Source: Pictodentalium vernedei
Lineage: Eukaryota; Mollusca; Scaphopoda; Dentaliida; Dentaliidae
Assembly (NCBI GenBank): GCA_031216915.1
Contig: CM062296.1
Span: forward strand, 457,822,681-457,886,680
Length of the DNA stretch: 64,000 nt
Direction: 5' to 3'
The notes below the pieces were generated by a model, which worked only from the letters and a program-made list of their open reading frames with translations, was not told the origin of the DNA and did not search any database. A program made the position numbers and the translations under genes. Below, in pieces: positions 24,148-32,370 of this stretch; position 1 is the first letter of the stretch; each line of letters starts with the position of its first letter.

Positions 24148-24544
24148 AGAGTGTAATTGATGACTGATTCCGGGCCAGTTTTTTCAGTGCCTGGAGTCAT
24201 GTTTTCTAGTGTGTTTACACTGTTTGTTTTCATTGGCAACAGCCTTTTTTGAGGGGGGCTGTTTGCCTTTGTAGTAGTTTATCTCATTATAAGATACATT
24301 TATATTATCCGAAAGTGTCTCATTAATTATTTTATATAAATTTAAAATTTTTGACCACACTTTGCCATCAGATCCATCGGGGCTCAACGTTACTTTTCAG
24401 CAACTTGGGCTTCTCTGAAAAAATATTTTTTCAAAATTATTTTGTTTTGCAATTGTTTTTTCATTTATTAATGGATCATGTTATTATGTATCTTTGTGTC
24501 AGGGGTTTTTGCGAGTAACTAGGACTTATTGTTGTTCTTTCACA

Positions 24545-26641
24545 ATGAAGGGACATTGTTCAAATTGTAATAGGAAGAAATCTTCCTCTGACTTTCATGA
24601 TCATTGTATTAATTGTAGTCAGTGTTCTCGCATTAATCCCTGTCCTATATGTGAACATTGGGATGAGAAACATTGGAAACGTGTGTCACGATATGTTGTT
24701 TCTGGAGAAAGAGCGATGCCGGCTCTTTCTCCACAAGGTCACTCTACTCTCTCAGTTTCTATTTCAGAGGAACCAGAACAGGGTGATGTTTCCATGTTAT
24801 CTTCTTCAAGTGTGCGTCCGTCGTCACAAATAAATTCAGAGCTAGCGGCAAAAGTGCTCATGGAGATTAGACAAATGTCGTCCGCTAGCTCGCCCGGTGT
24901 AGCGTCCATTCACCGAATGGTTCGGCAGCCGGGTTCGTCTGATGCGGTCCAAGAGGAAATTTTGGGTGATGCGAGCACTATAAACATAATAGATGCACAC
25001 CCAGTGACGGCGGATAGTAAACGAGAACGGAGGAAGCCTTTTAGTCCGGTTCCTAGCTCGTCCAGGTCCAGCCGGGCCACGAGCGAGAGAGGCCCCTCTC
25101 TCGTACAACAACATCTGGGACCAGATGTTGTGGTACAAAATGTGTCTTTAGCGGAGCATACGTCCGTCGCTCGGGACGCTCCGTTGTATAAGCAGTCCGC
25201 AGAGACTGTTAAGGCTTCCTCTTCTCGTCGGCGCACACGACCGCACCTTGGCTGCGTGACCTCCGATATTTTGCCAGCTTTGCCGGTGAAGGATTCTTCG
25301 GCGACCAGGTCACACCATCCGGCAGCCAGGGATTCGAGACCGATGGACTCCGGACGTTCGCATAGGAAAAGTATGCGGGAGCCATCTGATGCGGAGCTGC
25401 CCTCGGCGAAGCAGCGAAAGACCGCGCCTCCGCAGGTCTCGACGTCAGACATTCTAGTGCAGATAGCACAGCTTATCGCAGCATCCCAGCAGCTGACAGA
25501 AACGGTGTCGGATCGAGAATTATCCGACGGCGCTGGGTCGGTACGCTCCGCCGAAGCATCGGGGGCGGACGACCGGGAACATCGGGAGGTCCGACCGGAT
25601 GGTGAAAGGGATACGGATGAATTGGAGCTATCCCTTTCGGAACAACATAAAGCTGCCGTGGACTTCATCCGGCACTTTCTCCCTCAAGTTGTTCCGTCGG
25701 GCCAGACTGCTGCGCTTCCGGACAAGAGAATTATAGCGTCATTGGACTTTTTTGAGCGGTTCAGGGACATCGCTCCCGAGTTCCCGTCGCAGTCCAATAA
25801 TGTTGCAAGAACATTTGAATTATTGAACGACGCTATATTTAAACTTGCTTCCAGGACGGGGAAAGCAGGTTTCTTGTCCGCAAATACTCTCAACCTGCCT
25901 TTCATTAATGCAAGGAATAAATTCGACACGGCAGGACAGGGTATACCGAGCGTTCCTCTGCGTATGGACGACGAGGCGGAAGACTTAGAGCTATCATTAC
26001 CGTCGTCAGCTTCTATTCCAACCGCGGTGTTGGAAACAGCTATTGCGTCTAACAGAGCCAATTTAGATGCCTTATCTTACGCAGATCACCTTACTAAGGC
26101 GTTATCACTGCGCCTTCAAGGGGAAGAGTTTCAGGATATACAATCCTCTTTAAGACTTCTTTCAAGGGCAGTAGCTTATTCCACGTGTAACTCCGCCCTT
26201 TCAGTGGCTAATCTGGAGTTGGTTAGACGTGACGCAGCCCTGGCTACATCCACACTAGTGGATTCTAAGGTGAAGAACTCTCTTAGAGTCGCTTCGGTCT
26301 CAGGAGAACTTCTCTTTGACGGCAAGCTTTCCGCTATTTATGATAATATTAAAAAGAAAGCTAATGATTCTCTGTTGTTCAGATCCGCTCCTAAAAGGTC
26401 GGATACAGCAGACACGAATAAGGCGGGCACTTCTGGGTCTAATGCGCCCAAGAGAGGTTCCTATAGAGGTTCCGGTGCGTCCTCTTGGTCTTATTCGAGA
26501 GACCGTCAGGATAGCGACTCTCGTTCGGGACGTCCTTCAGGCCGGGACAATCGGTCGGACGCCCCGAGGTCGACGAGGCGAGGTGCAGGTCGTGGAAGAC
26601 GTGGTTTCTCCTACCGCAGGCCTCGCAGGTCCAGGAGGTGA
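24545..26641 (+). CDS. D3 gag-like protein
   Basis: The open frame extends upstream to 24494, but the first ATG is at 24545 in the context TTCACAATGAAG, giving 698 residues. The N-terminus has a Cys/His cluster: C5-x2-C8, H18, H20, C21-x2-C24-x2-C27, C33-x2-C36, with KKSSSD between. D6 conserves the spacing, so it is probably a zinc-binding fold; similar clusters occur in other DIRS Gag proteins. The middle is Ser/Thr-rich and then helical. The C-terminus is strongly basic with RG repeats (RGAGRGRRGFSYRRPRRSRR), suited to nucleic-acid binding. Gag should coat the RNA and assemble particles. Its last 326 bp overlap ORF2 in another frame. No break is visible. Confidence 0.88.
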   Translation: MKGHCSNCNRKKSSSDFHDHCINCSQCSRINPCPICEHWDEKHWKRVSRYVVSGERAMPALSPQGHSTLSVSISEEPEQGDVSMLSSSSVRPSSQINSELAAKVLMEIRQMSSASSPGVASIHRMVRQPGSSDAVQEEILGDASTINIIDAHPVTADSKRERRKPFSPVPSSSRSSRATSERGPSLVQQHLGPDVVVQNVSLAEHTSVARDAPLYKQSAETVKASSSRRRTRPHLGCVTSDILPALPVKDSSATRSHHPAARDSRPMDSGRSHRKSMREPSDAELPSAKQRKTAPPQVSTSDILVQIAQLIAASQQLTETVSDRELSDGAGSVRSAEASGADDREHREVRPDGERDTDELELSLSEQHKAAVDFIRHFLPQVVPSGQTAALPDKRIIASLDFFERFRDIAPEFPSQSNNVARTFELLNDAIFKLASRTGKAGFLSANTLNLPFINARNKFDTAGQGIPSVPLRMDDEAEDLELSLPSSASIPTAVLETAIASNRANLDALSYADHLTKALSLRLQGEEFQDIQSSLRLLSRAVAYSTCNSALSVANLELVRRDAALATSTLVDSKVKNSLRVASVSGELLFDGKLSAIYDNIKKKANDSLLFRSAPKRSDTADTNKAGTSGSNAPKRGSYRGSGASSWSYSRDRQDSDSRSGRPSGRDNRSDAPRSTRRGAGRGRRGFSYRRPRRSRR

Positions 26642-28631
26642 TGGCTTAAACCTCTATCGCGTTCCGGTTGGCGGAAGGTTGTCGAGTTTTTCACAAGAGT
26701 GGGCGTCGATTACGGACGACCCGTGGGTGAGAGGAGTGACTTCGGAAGGTCTAAAGATATCCTTCAAACGAAAGCCTCCATTAACTCGAAGTCCAAAGTG
26801 GACTCATCTTCCGTCAAATCCACAGAAAAGAGACGCTCTGTTATCAGAGGTGCAGTCTCTTTTAATGAAGAATGCGGTAGAGGTCGTAGAAAACCAGGAA
26901 TCGCTGGGATTCTACAGCCATCTGTTTCTGGTTCCGAAACCAGACGGCTCGTTCCGTCCAGTCATAGATTTGAGTTGGATAAACAAGCTGATCGTCGCTC
27001 CGAAGTTTTATATGGAGACGATTCGATCGGTCAGAGCGAGTATTCGGGTGAACGATTATGCAACGAGCATAGATCTCAAGGATGCGTACTTTCACGTCAT
27101 GGTACATCCGACATTCCGAAAGTATCTACGCTTCGCAGTCCTAGGAGTGGTGTATCAGTTCCGGGCCATGTGCTTCGGATTGAATCTAGCACCCTGGGCT
27201 TTCACTCGGGTAATGAACTCGGTAATGATCTACTTCCGAGCTCATTCGTCTGCGGTAACGTCGGCCTACCTGGACGACATTCTTCAGAGGTACGGCAACG
27301 AGTTAACGCTTCAGAACGATGTTCAGAATCTTCTTCTATTGCTCCGACGTCTCGGTTTCATAGTAAACGAGGAGAAGTCGGATCTGGTGCCGTCCAAGTC
27401 ATTCACTCATCTGGGAATGAGCTTCGAGACGCACAACAATCTCGTTCGTCTGCCGTTAACCAGAGCGAAATTAGTCAGTTGTTACGCTCGCTATTGTCTG
27501 CATGCAGACAAAGTCACGGCGAGAGAATTTATGAGACTGATAGGTCTGTGCGGAGCCGCCGCGGATCTCATTCCGATGGGGCGGCTACGCACACGTCCTC
27601 TTCAAATTTTCCTGACTCAGAATTGGAGTGTGAAAATTCATTCGCTCGATGTAGACGTTCTCTTGTCAGATCAAGTGAAACAAGAGATTCAGACTTGGGC
27701 AAACATTCAGTGGTTAACTCAAGGAGTTCCGCTGCAGTTGCCGGATCCGAGTTTTACCATTATGACGGATGCCAGTCAAACAGGTTGGGGTGCATCATTA
27801 ATCCCAACGGATTCGAGATGCCAGGGTCTTTGGGATCCGCAATTCCTGTGCAAGCACATAAACATCAAGGAAATGATGTCAATTTGGCTTGCGTTACGTC
27901 ACTGGATGGACATTATTCACGATGCTCATGTCCAAATCCTATCCGACAATACGACAGTAGTGGCGTATATACGGAATCAGGGAGGCACTCATTCAGTTCC
28001 GTTGTTCAATCTAACGGAAAGAATCCTTCTGTTTGCGTTGGAACATCACGTTCTTCTTTCGGTCCGTCACATACCGGGTCGTCTGAATGTGCTAGCAGAC
28101 TCCCTTTCACGAAAGGGTCGCTTGTTGCCGTCGGAGTGGACTCTCAACAAACAAGTATTCAATCAGATTTGCTACCAATGGGAACGGCCAATGATAGACT
28201 TATTTGCGACACATCTCAACAATCAGTTGCAGACGTATGTGTCCCCGTGTCCGGATCCAAGAGCATTTGCAGTAGACGCTCTGTCGATCCCTTGGGACGG
28301 AATGATAGGATATGCGTATCCTCCAGCGCCGTTAATTCAACAAGTATTGCTAAAGATAAAACAATCTCAATGCAAGATTCTGTTGGTAGCATCTCTGTCG
28401 CCACAGAGACCGTGGATAAATCTACTCAGGTGTCTGTTGTGGGACCTACCGCGGAAGCTTCCTCCACGAGAGGATCTTCTTTCGCAGGGGAAATCGCGCC
28501 AACTCCATCACAACCCGCAAGGTCTCAACCTTCACGTTTTTCCGTTGTGCGGTCCTTCTTGCATGGCAAGCACTTTACAGGACGAGCAGTGGACGCGATT
28601 TCTAACTGTAGTAGGACCTCCTCTTCGCTAA
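26316..28631 (+). CDS. D3 ORF2: reverse transcriptase / RNase H / methyltransferase-like
   Basis: A 771-codon open frame in the +1 frame relative to gag; no ATG start is certain, so translation may depend on frameshifting or reinitiation. RT domain: LVPKPDGSFRPVIDLSWINK from about residue 205, IDLKDAYFHV, FGLNLAPWAFTRV and the catalytic YLDD at 318-321. RNase H: the DEDD set is D485 (TDASQTGWGA), E519 (INIKEMMSIW), D544 (LSDNTTVVAY) and D595 (LNVLADSLSR). A Dam-superfamily methyltransferase-like domain follows, with DLFATHLNN at about 628 and YAYPP at 666-670, as in other DIRS elements. All catalytic residues are present. The product copies the RNA into cDNA and removes the template. Confidence 0.93.
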   Translation: MTASFPLFMIILKRKLMILCCSDPLLKGRIQQTRIRRALLGLMRPREVPIEVPVRPLGLIRETVRIATLVRDVLQAGTIGRTPRGRRGEVQVVEDVVSPTAGLAGPGGDGLNLYRVPVGGRLSSFSQEWASITDDPWVRGVTSEGLKISFKRKPPLTRSPKWTHLPSNPQKRDALLSEVQSLLMKNAVEVVENQESLGFYSHLFLVPKPDGSFRPVIDLSWINKLIVAPKFYMETIRSVRASIRVNDYATSIDLKDAYFHVMVHPTFRKYLRFAVLGVVYQFRAMCFGLNLAPWAFTRVMNSVMIYFRAHSSAVTSAYLDDILQRYGNELTLQNDVQNLLLLLRRLGFIVNEEKSDLVPSKSFTHLGMSFETHNNLVRLPLTRAKLVSCYARYCLHADKVTAREFMRLIGLCGAAADLIPMGRLRTRPLQIFLTQNWSVKIHSLDVDVLLSDQVKQEIQTWANIQWLTQGVPLQLPDPSFTIMTDASQTGWGASLIPTDSRCQGLWDPQFLCKHINIKEMMSIWLALRHWMDIIHDAHVQILSDNTTVVAYIRNQGGTHSVPLFNLTERILLFALEHHVLLSVRHIPGRLNVLADSLSRKGRLLPSEWTLNKQVFNQICYQWERPMIDLFATHLNNQLQTYVSPCPDPRAFAVDALSIPWDGMIGYAYPPAPLIQQVLLKIKQSQCKILLVASLSPQRPWINLLRCLLWDLPRKLPPREDLLSQGKSRQLHHNPQGLNLHVFPLCGPSCMASTLQDEQWTRFLTVVGPPLR

Positions 28632-29587
28632 ACTATGCGGCTAAGTAGAAGGTTTTCCGTCGTTGGTGTAGGGATCATTCTGTAGATATATTTGATCCCT
28701 CTATACCAGACATTGCAAACTTTCTAGTATACTTGTTTGACGAAATCAAACTGCAGCCTGTTACTATAAAGGGTTATAGATCTATGTTATCTGATACCTA
28801 TGCACATCATGATAGTTTACAAATTGGATCTAATGTCTCTTTATCGAAATTGGTTCGAAACTTTTCGATAAATAGACCTAGAACTCTTAGATTAATTCCT
28901 AAGTGGAATTTAGCTTGGGTTCTCCTTAAATTGAAGGAAAAGCCATTTGAACCTCTTGGGACAGTAGATTTCAAATTCTTATCTTATAAGACAGCTTTTC
29001 TCTTAGCTTTCTCTTCTGCCAGAAGAGTCAGTGAGCTTCATGCACTATCGGTGGATGATTCTCATTATCGTAGTGTTGGGAACACTATCACCTTCACTAC
29101 TAATGTGGGTTTTTTAGCTAAGAATCAGGCTCCTAATAAATATCCGGAACCTATTGTTATTAAGGCTCTTCCGTCTTCAGACGGGCGTAGGCCTTTACTC
29201 TGTCCTGTTAGAGCACTACGTATCTATAAACAGAGATCTCAGTTCATCAGAAAGGGACGGAAACGTTTCTTTCTGTCTTTGATGCCTAATAGAAAGGACA
29301 TTTCAGTCCATTCTATTGCTAGATGGATTCAGTTAACTATCCGTAGTGCTTATGAAGATTTATCTTCTTCTCAGCAGTCTGTGCTTAAGATTTCTGCTCA
29401 TGAAGTAAGAGCTCTTTCTACTTCCTGGGCTTATGCTAATAGTGTTGCTATTACAGATTTAATGAAGGCTGCTTATTGGTCTCAGCCATCCACATTTACT
29501 AATTTTTATCTCAGAAATATTGAGTCCATTTCTGGAGACCTGCATTGTTTAGGTCCGTTATCTGTTGCTCAGAATGTCGTCCACTAA
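28574..29587 (+). pseudogene. D3 tyrosine recombinase with one nonsense codon
   Basis: The frame starts inside the end of ORF2 and runs to 29587. The catalytic set is complete: Arg in SSARRVSELHAL (29021-29026), His-x-x-Arg in SAHEVRALST (29399-29410) and Tyr in TNFYLRNI (29507-29509). The core-binding region is interrupted by TAG at 28646-28648, where D4 has TGG (Trp) in NYAAKWRIF and D2 also reads TGG one frame away. A single G-to-A change explains it. From the stop onward there are 312 clean codons, but the first ATG is near 28781, so the core-binding domain would be lost. The enzyme would integrate the circular cDNA. Readthrough or recent death are both possible. Confidence 0.88.
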
Positions 29588-29641
29588 ACAGTTGCAACTA
29601 TAGTTATGCAGGCTTTCTGTTCCGGCAGTGACTCCGTCCGA

Positions 29642-29709
29642 CTGCCCTCTTCGCTCTGGGCTATTTGACCCAGGGCAAGGGGAAGGGGGGGGGGGGGGGG
29701 GGGCGGGTG
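29642..29709 (+). promoter_or_regulatory. Hairpin plus poly-G tract after the D3 recombinase
   Basis: CTGGG and CCCAG close a small hairpin nested in TGCCCT...AGGGCA, then GGGGAAG leads to an unbroken run of about 19 G (29685-29703). The same arrangement follows the recombinase in D1 (9779), D2 (21149), D4 (35250, interrupted Gs) and D5 (49375). It is G-quadruplex capable and possibly a 3' processing or termination signal; function unknown. Confidence 0.5.
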
Positions 29710-29981
29710 TTCCCTTAGGTCACCTGCTTTATAGTGAAAAGCAAGGGAATGCCTCCTCCAAGTCAGTATTTCTGAGTCGCTTCCGGGATGGTTTTAAAGT
29801 GTAATATTAATGTTTAATTTCATTCATGTCTTATTTTTAAAGTGTAGCTCGGTGTGAAGCATTTGTATATGTCAAGTGTCAAACGGGCTTTAATATACAA
29901 TACTCGGACACTTTTAAATGATTATAAAGAGTCTCAATTCTCTGGACTACTTTATTTATTGGCTTGCTTTAAAAATAAATT

Positions 29982-29998
29982 AGTATAAGGGTTATACT
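29982..29998 (+). promoter_or_regulatory. D3 3' hairpin 1
   Basis: AGTATAA pairs with TTATACT around GGG. D4 has AGCATAA with TTATGCT at 35436-35453, a compensatory change; D6 has AGCAT with ATGCT. Confidence 0.55.
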
Positions 29999-30048
29999 GG
30001 ATGTTAATAGAGAACATGAATGTTATTGTGCTCAATTATTAAGGGTAG

Positions 30049-30086
30049 TGTATCTTTCTAATTTAATATTAAATAAGAAAGATACA
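30049..30086 (+). promoter_or_regulatory. D3 3' hairpin 2
   Basis: TGTATCTTTCT pairs with AGAAAGATACA. D4 pairs TATGTCTTTCT with AGAAAGACATA (35507-35543), and D0 pairs ATATGTCTC with GAGACATAC. Arms change together while the loop is free, which points to selection on structure in the RNA. Confidence 0.6.
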
Positions 30087-30192
30087 TGTAAAGCCTAATA
30101 CTCCTTTTCTCCTTAAGGGGTTACCTCTTTATTTATAATTGAGCTTATTGGATTTTCCTCTATGTCCTAGGCCCTCCAGCCTGTTTACTATT

Positions 30193-30281
30193 CAGCTAAG
30201 TCTGGGTCATTGGTACAGTATAAAAATGTTAAAAAATTTATAGTAATTTATATATTTTTTATACTTACCAATGACCCAGAC
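30193..30281. repeat. D3 internal complementary region (89 bp)
   Basis: Bases 30193-30227 are the complement of the left end (23456-23490) and 30228-30281 are the complement of the right end (30530-30583). Read on the other strand the region gives right end then left end with no extra base, exactly the junction of a circularised element. In DIRS-1 an internal complementary region of similar size (about 88 bp) is thought to template completion of the ends during circle formation. Confidence 0.95.
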
Positions 30282-30355
30282 GGGGATGGCCCTCCCTGAG
30301 TTGGGAACTCTTGCCTCCCTGCTGAGTACATAGCGCTGACCAGGCACTGCCAGTA

Positions 30356-30583
30356 AGAATGATAATTGGCGCCAATTTCGGGACGACTGCGTCACTGCGC
30401 ATGCGCAGTAGAGGCGTACTATGGAGGTCCTTTAGGACATGATTTCTTTTTGTTTTGGATGCAAATTTTGGGGATTGGGGGGCAAAATTTGTGTTTGGCC
30501 CTGGTTTTGTTGGAGTTAGCACCAGCTAAGTCTGGGTCATTGGTAAGTATAAAAAATATATAAATTACTATAAATTTTTTAAC
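30356..30583. repeat. D3 right terminal inverted repeat
   Basis: Bases 30356-30544 mirror 23469-23657. The 39-bp right extension contains TTGGTAAGTATAAAAAA, a good 5' splice-donor match on +, and ends TTTTTTAAC. The D4 leader resumes at 30584. Confidence 0.95.
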
Positions 30584-30674
30584 TTTTCGATTTTGATTAC
30601 AATTATTTATGTATCTTTATCATATATTTATTGTAGAGTTTGTTGGAGTACTATCGACTTATTTTGATTAAATC

Positions 30675-32215
30675 ATGAAAGCTTACTGCTCTAAATACAA
30701 GGTGAGGATTTGGGTAGAGGAAGCACCTTAAAAACAAAAGCTCACCCAGCGACGACAGAAATAGGGAGGAAGTCAGCAAGTTTCTTGTCGGGAGGCTCGG
30801 CGAGGTCTGACAAGGCTGCGAGCGGGAGAGGTCCCTCTCTAACCCAACAACTTCTGGGGCCAGAGGTTGTTATGAGAAACTTGCACAGGCTGGAGCATAC
30901 GTCCACACCTGCTGCACGGGACGCTCTGTCTAGACTGCAGCCAGCCTCGGCTACAGTCACGACTTCCTCCGCTACAATTCATAAGCACACACGACCGCAT
31001 CCTAGCTACCCGACTTCGGATATCCAGCCAGCTGCGCGAAGATAGAGCCAGTCTTCGCCCTTGAAGTTGGACCATCCGGTAGCTAGGGAACCGAGGCTTT
31101 GATCATCGGGATGTTCGGAGAAGAGATCCATCTCTGGAATGCCGTCCCAGGCGCAACAAGCGGCTAAAAAACAGAAAACCACTACTCCTCAAGGCTCGGT
31201 GACAGACTTGCTGTCGCAGATTGTGCAGCTGATTGCAGCATCCGCAGACTCTGGTGGTGAGCTGTCAGATGGTGCTGGGTCGGTCCAGTCATCTGCACAC
31301 GCAGACGCGATGGACCGAGAATCACAGCTCATTCAGTCGGTTGGTGAAAGGGTTAAGGAAGAAGATTACCCTTCCCTTTCGGAACAACATATGGTAGCGA
31401 TGGAATTTATCCATCAATACTGTCCTGAATTTGTTCCACCTGATCAGCTAGCTGCGACATTAAGAGAGAAACCTCTGTCGTCTTTAGACGCAGACTTTGT
31501 ACGGAGGAAAGAAGAAGTTCTTTCTTTTCTGGACAGTCTAGACAGGTGTCGCAGGCCTTTGGCCATGTCGACGACGCCATATTTAACCTCTCTAGTGTGA
31601 AGAGGAAAGGCGGTTTCTTGTCAACATCTTCCATTAATATATTAATTAATATACCGTTCCTTGGACCACGTTCATTTAAAACAGTTGGAGAAGGTGTTCA
31701 GAGAGCTCCTCTGCGTTTAGATGAGCAGGCTGGGGATTTAGATATGTCCCTACCTGCTTTATTCAGCATTCGCTCAGATGTGATGGAATCTGGATTCACT
31801 GTCCTGCGCAGATCACCTTGCCAGAGCTATGGCGCAATGTCTCAATGGGAAGGAATTTAAGGACATTTGTGCCTCGCTTAGAATTCTTTCCAGGGCAGTC
31901 ATGTATGCCACAAATAACTCTGCCATGACAGTGGCAAATCTGGAGTTAATCAGATGTGATGCTGCCCTTGCATCGTCATCACTTATAGATGACAAGGTGA
32001 AAAGCTCTCTCCGAGTCACTCCGGTCTCCAGACATACTCTGTTTGACGTTAAGCTTTCGTTAGTCTATGAACAGGCTACTAAGAAAGATTCCAGTGCTCT
32101 GCTTTTGAAATCAGTGTCTCAACAACACGCTTCAGCAGACCGGGGTAAGCGAGGACATTCTAAATCAAAATCATCTAAACGGAATTCCTCGCGAGGGTTC
32201 AATAAACCCCCATAA
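30675..32215 (+). pseudogene. D4 gag pseudogene
   Basis: It starts ATGAAAGCTTACTGCTC, matching the D6 start, but after about 10 codons it jumps to GATTTGGGTAGAGG, a deletion of roughly 430 bp relative to D6 that removes most of the Cys/His cluster. Blocks at 31139-31600 and 31829-32215 align with D3 gag (SLSEQH, DGAGSVQSS, NSAMTVANLELIR), separated by stops and frameshifts. The C-terminus ends RGFNKPP and stop, shorter than in D3. Confidence 0.75.
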
Positions 32216-32370
32216 AATTATTCTGGAGGTCGTCAGTACAGCGACTCGGGAAAGGGGCGTAAGTCTGATCAGGATTATCGGGTCAGACGCCCCTAAAACG
32301 ATGGAACGACAATCTTCGTGGGGAGGATGTAGTTTCTCCTCCTGTAAGCCTCGCAAGTCCCACATGTGAT

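Larger units (their letters stand above)
23456..30583 (+). mobile_element. D3: nearly intact DIRS retrotransposon
   Basis: A 7,128-bp element on + runs from ATTTTTATACTG to TTTTTTAAC. DIRS elements replicate through RT but integrate with a tyrosine recombinase, so they leave no target duplication; none is seen. Order: left terminal repeat, about 890-bp leader, gag, overlapping RT/RNase H/methyltransferase-like ORF2, recombinase, G-rich tract, two stem-loops, internal complementary region, right terminal repeat. The inner 189 bp of the terminal repeats (23469-23657 and 30356-30544) look identical, so insertion was recent. The single clear lesion is a TAG in the recombinase. D3 landed in the D4 leader. 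Confidence 0.95.

Noticed and set aside
24910-25668. A 252-codon minus-strand frame.
   Set aside because: It is antisense to the intact gag, Ser/Arg-rich because of gag codon use, and has no homology I recognise.
26699-28648. A 649-codon open frame overlapping ORF2.
   Set aside because: It is an alternative frame over the RT/RNase H region with no domain of its own; only its last part (from about 28574) is real, as the start of the recombinase.
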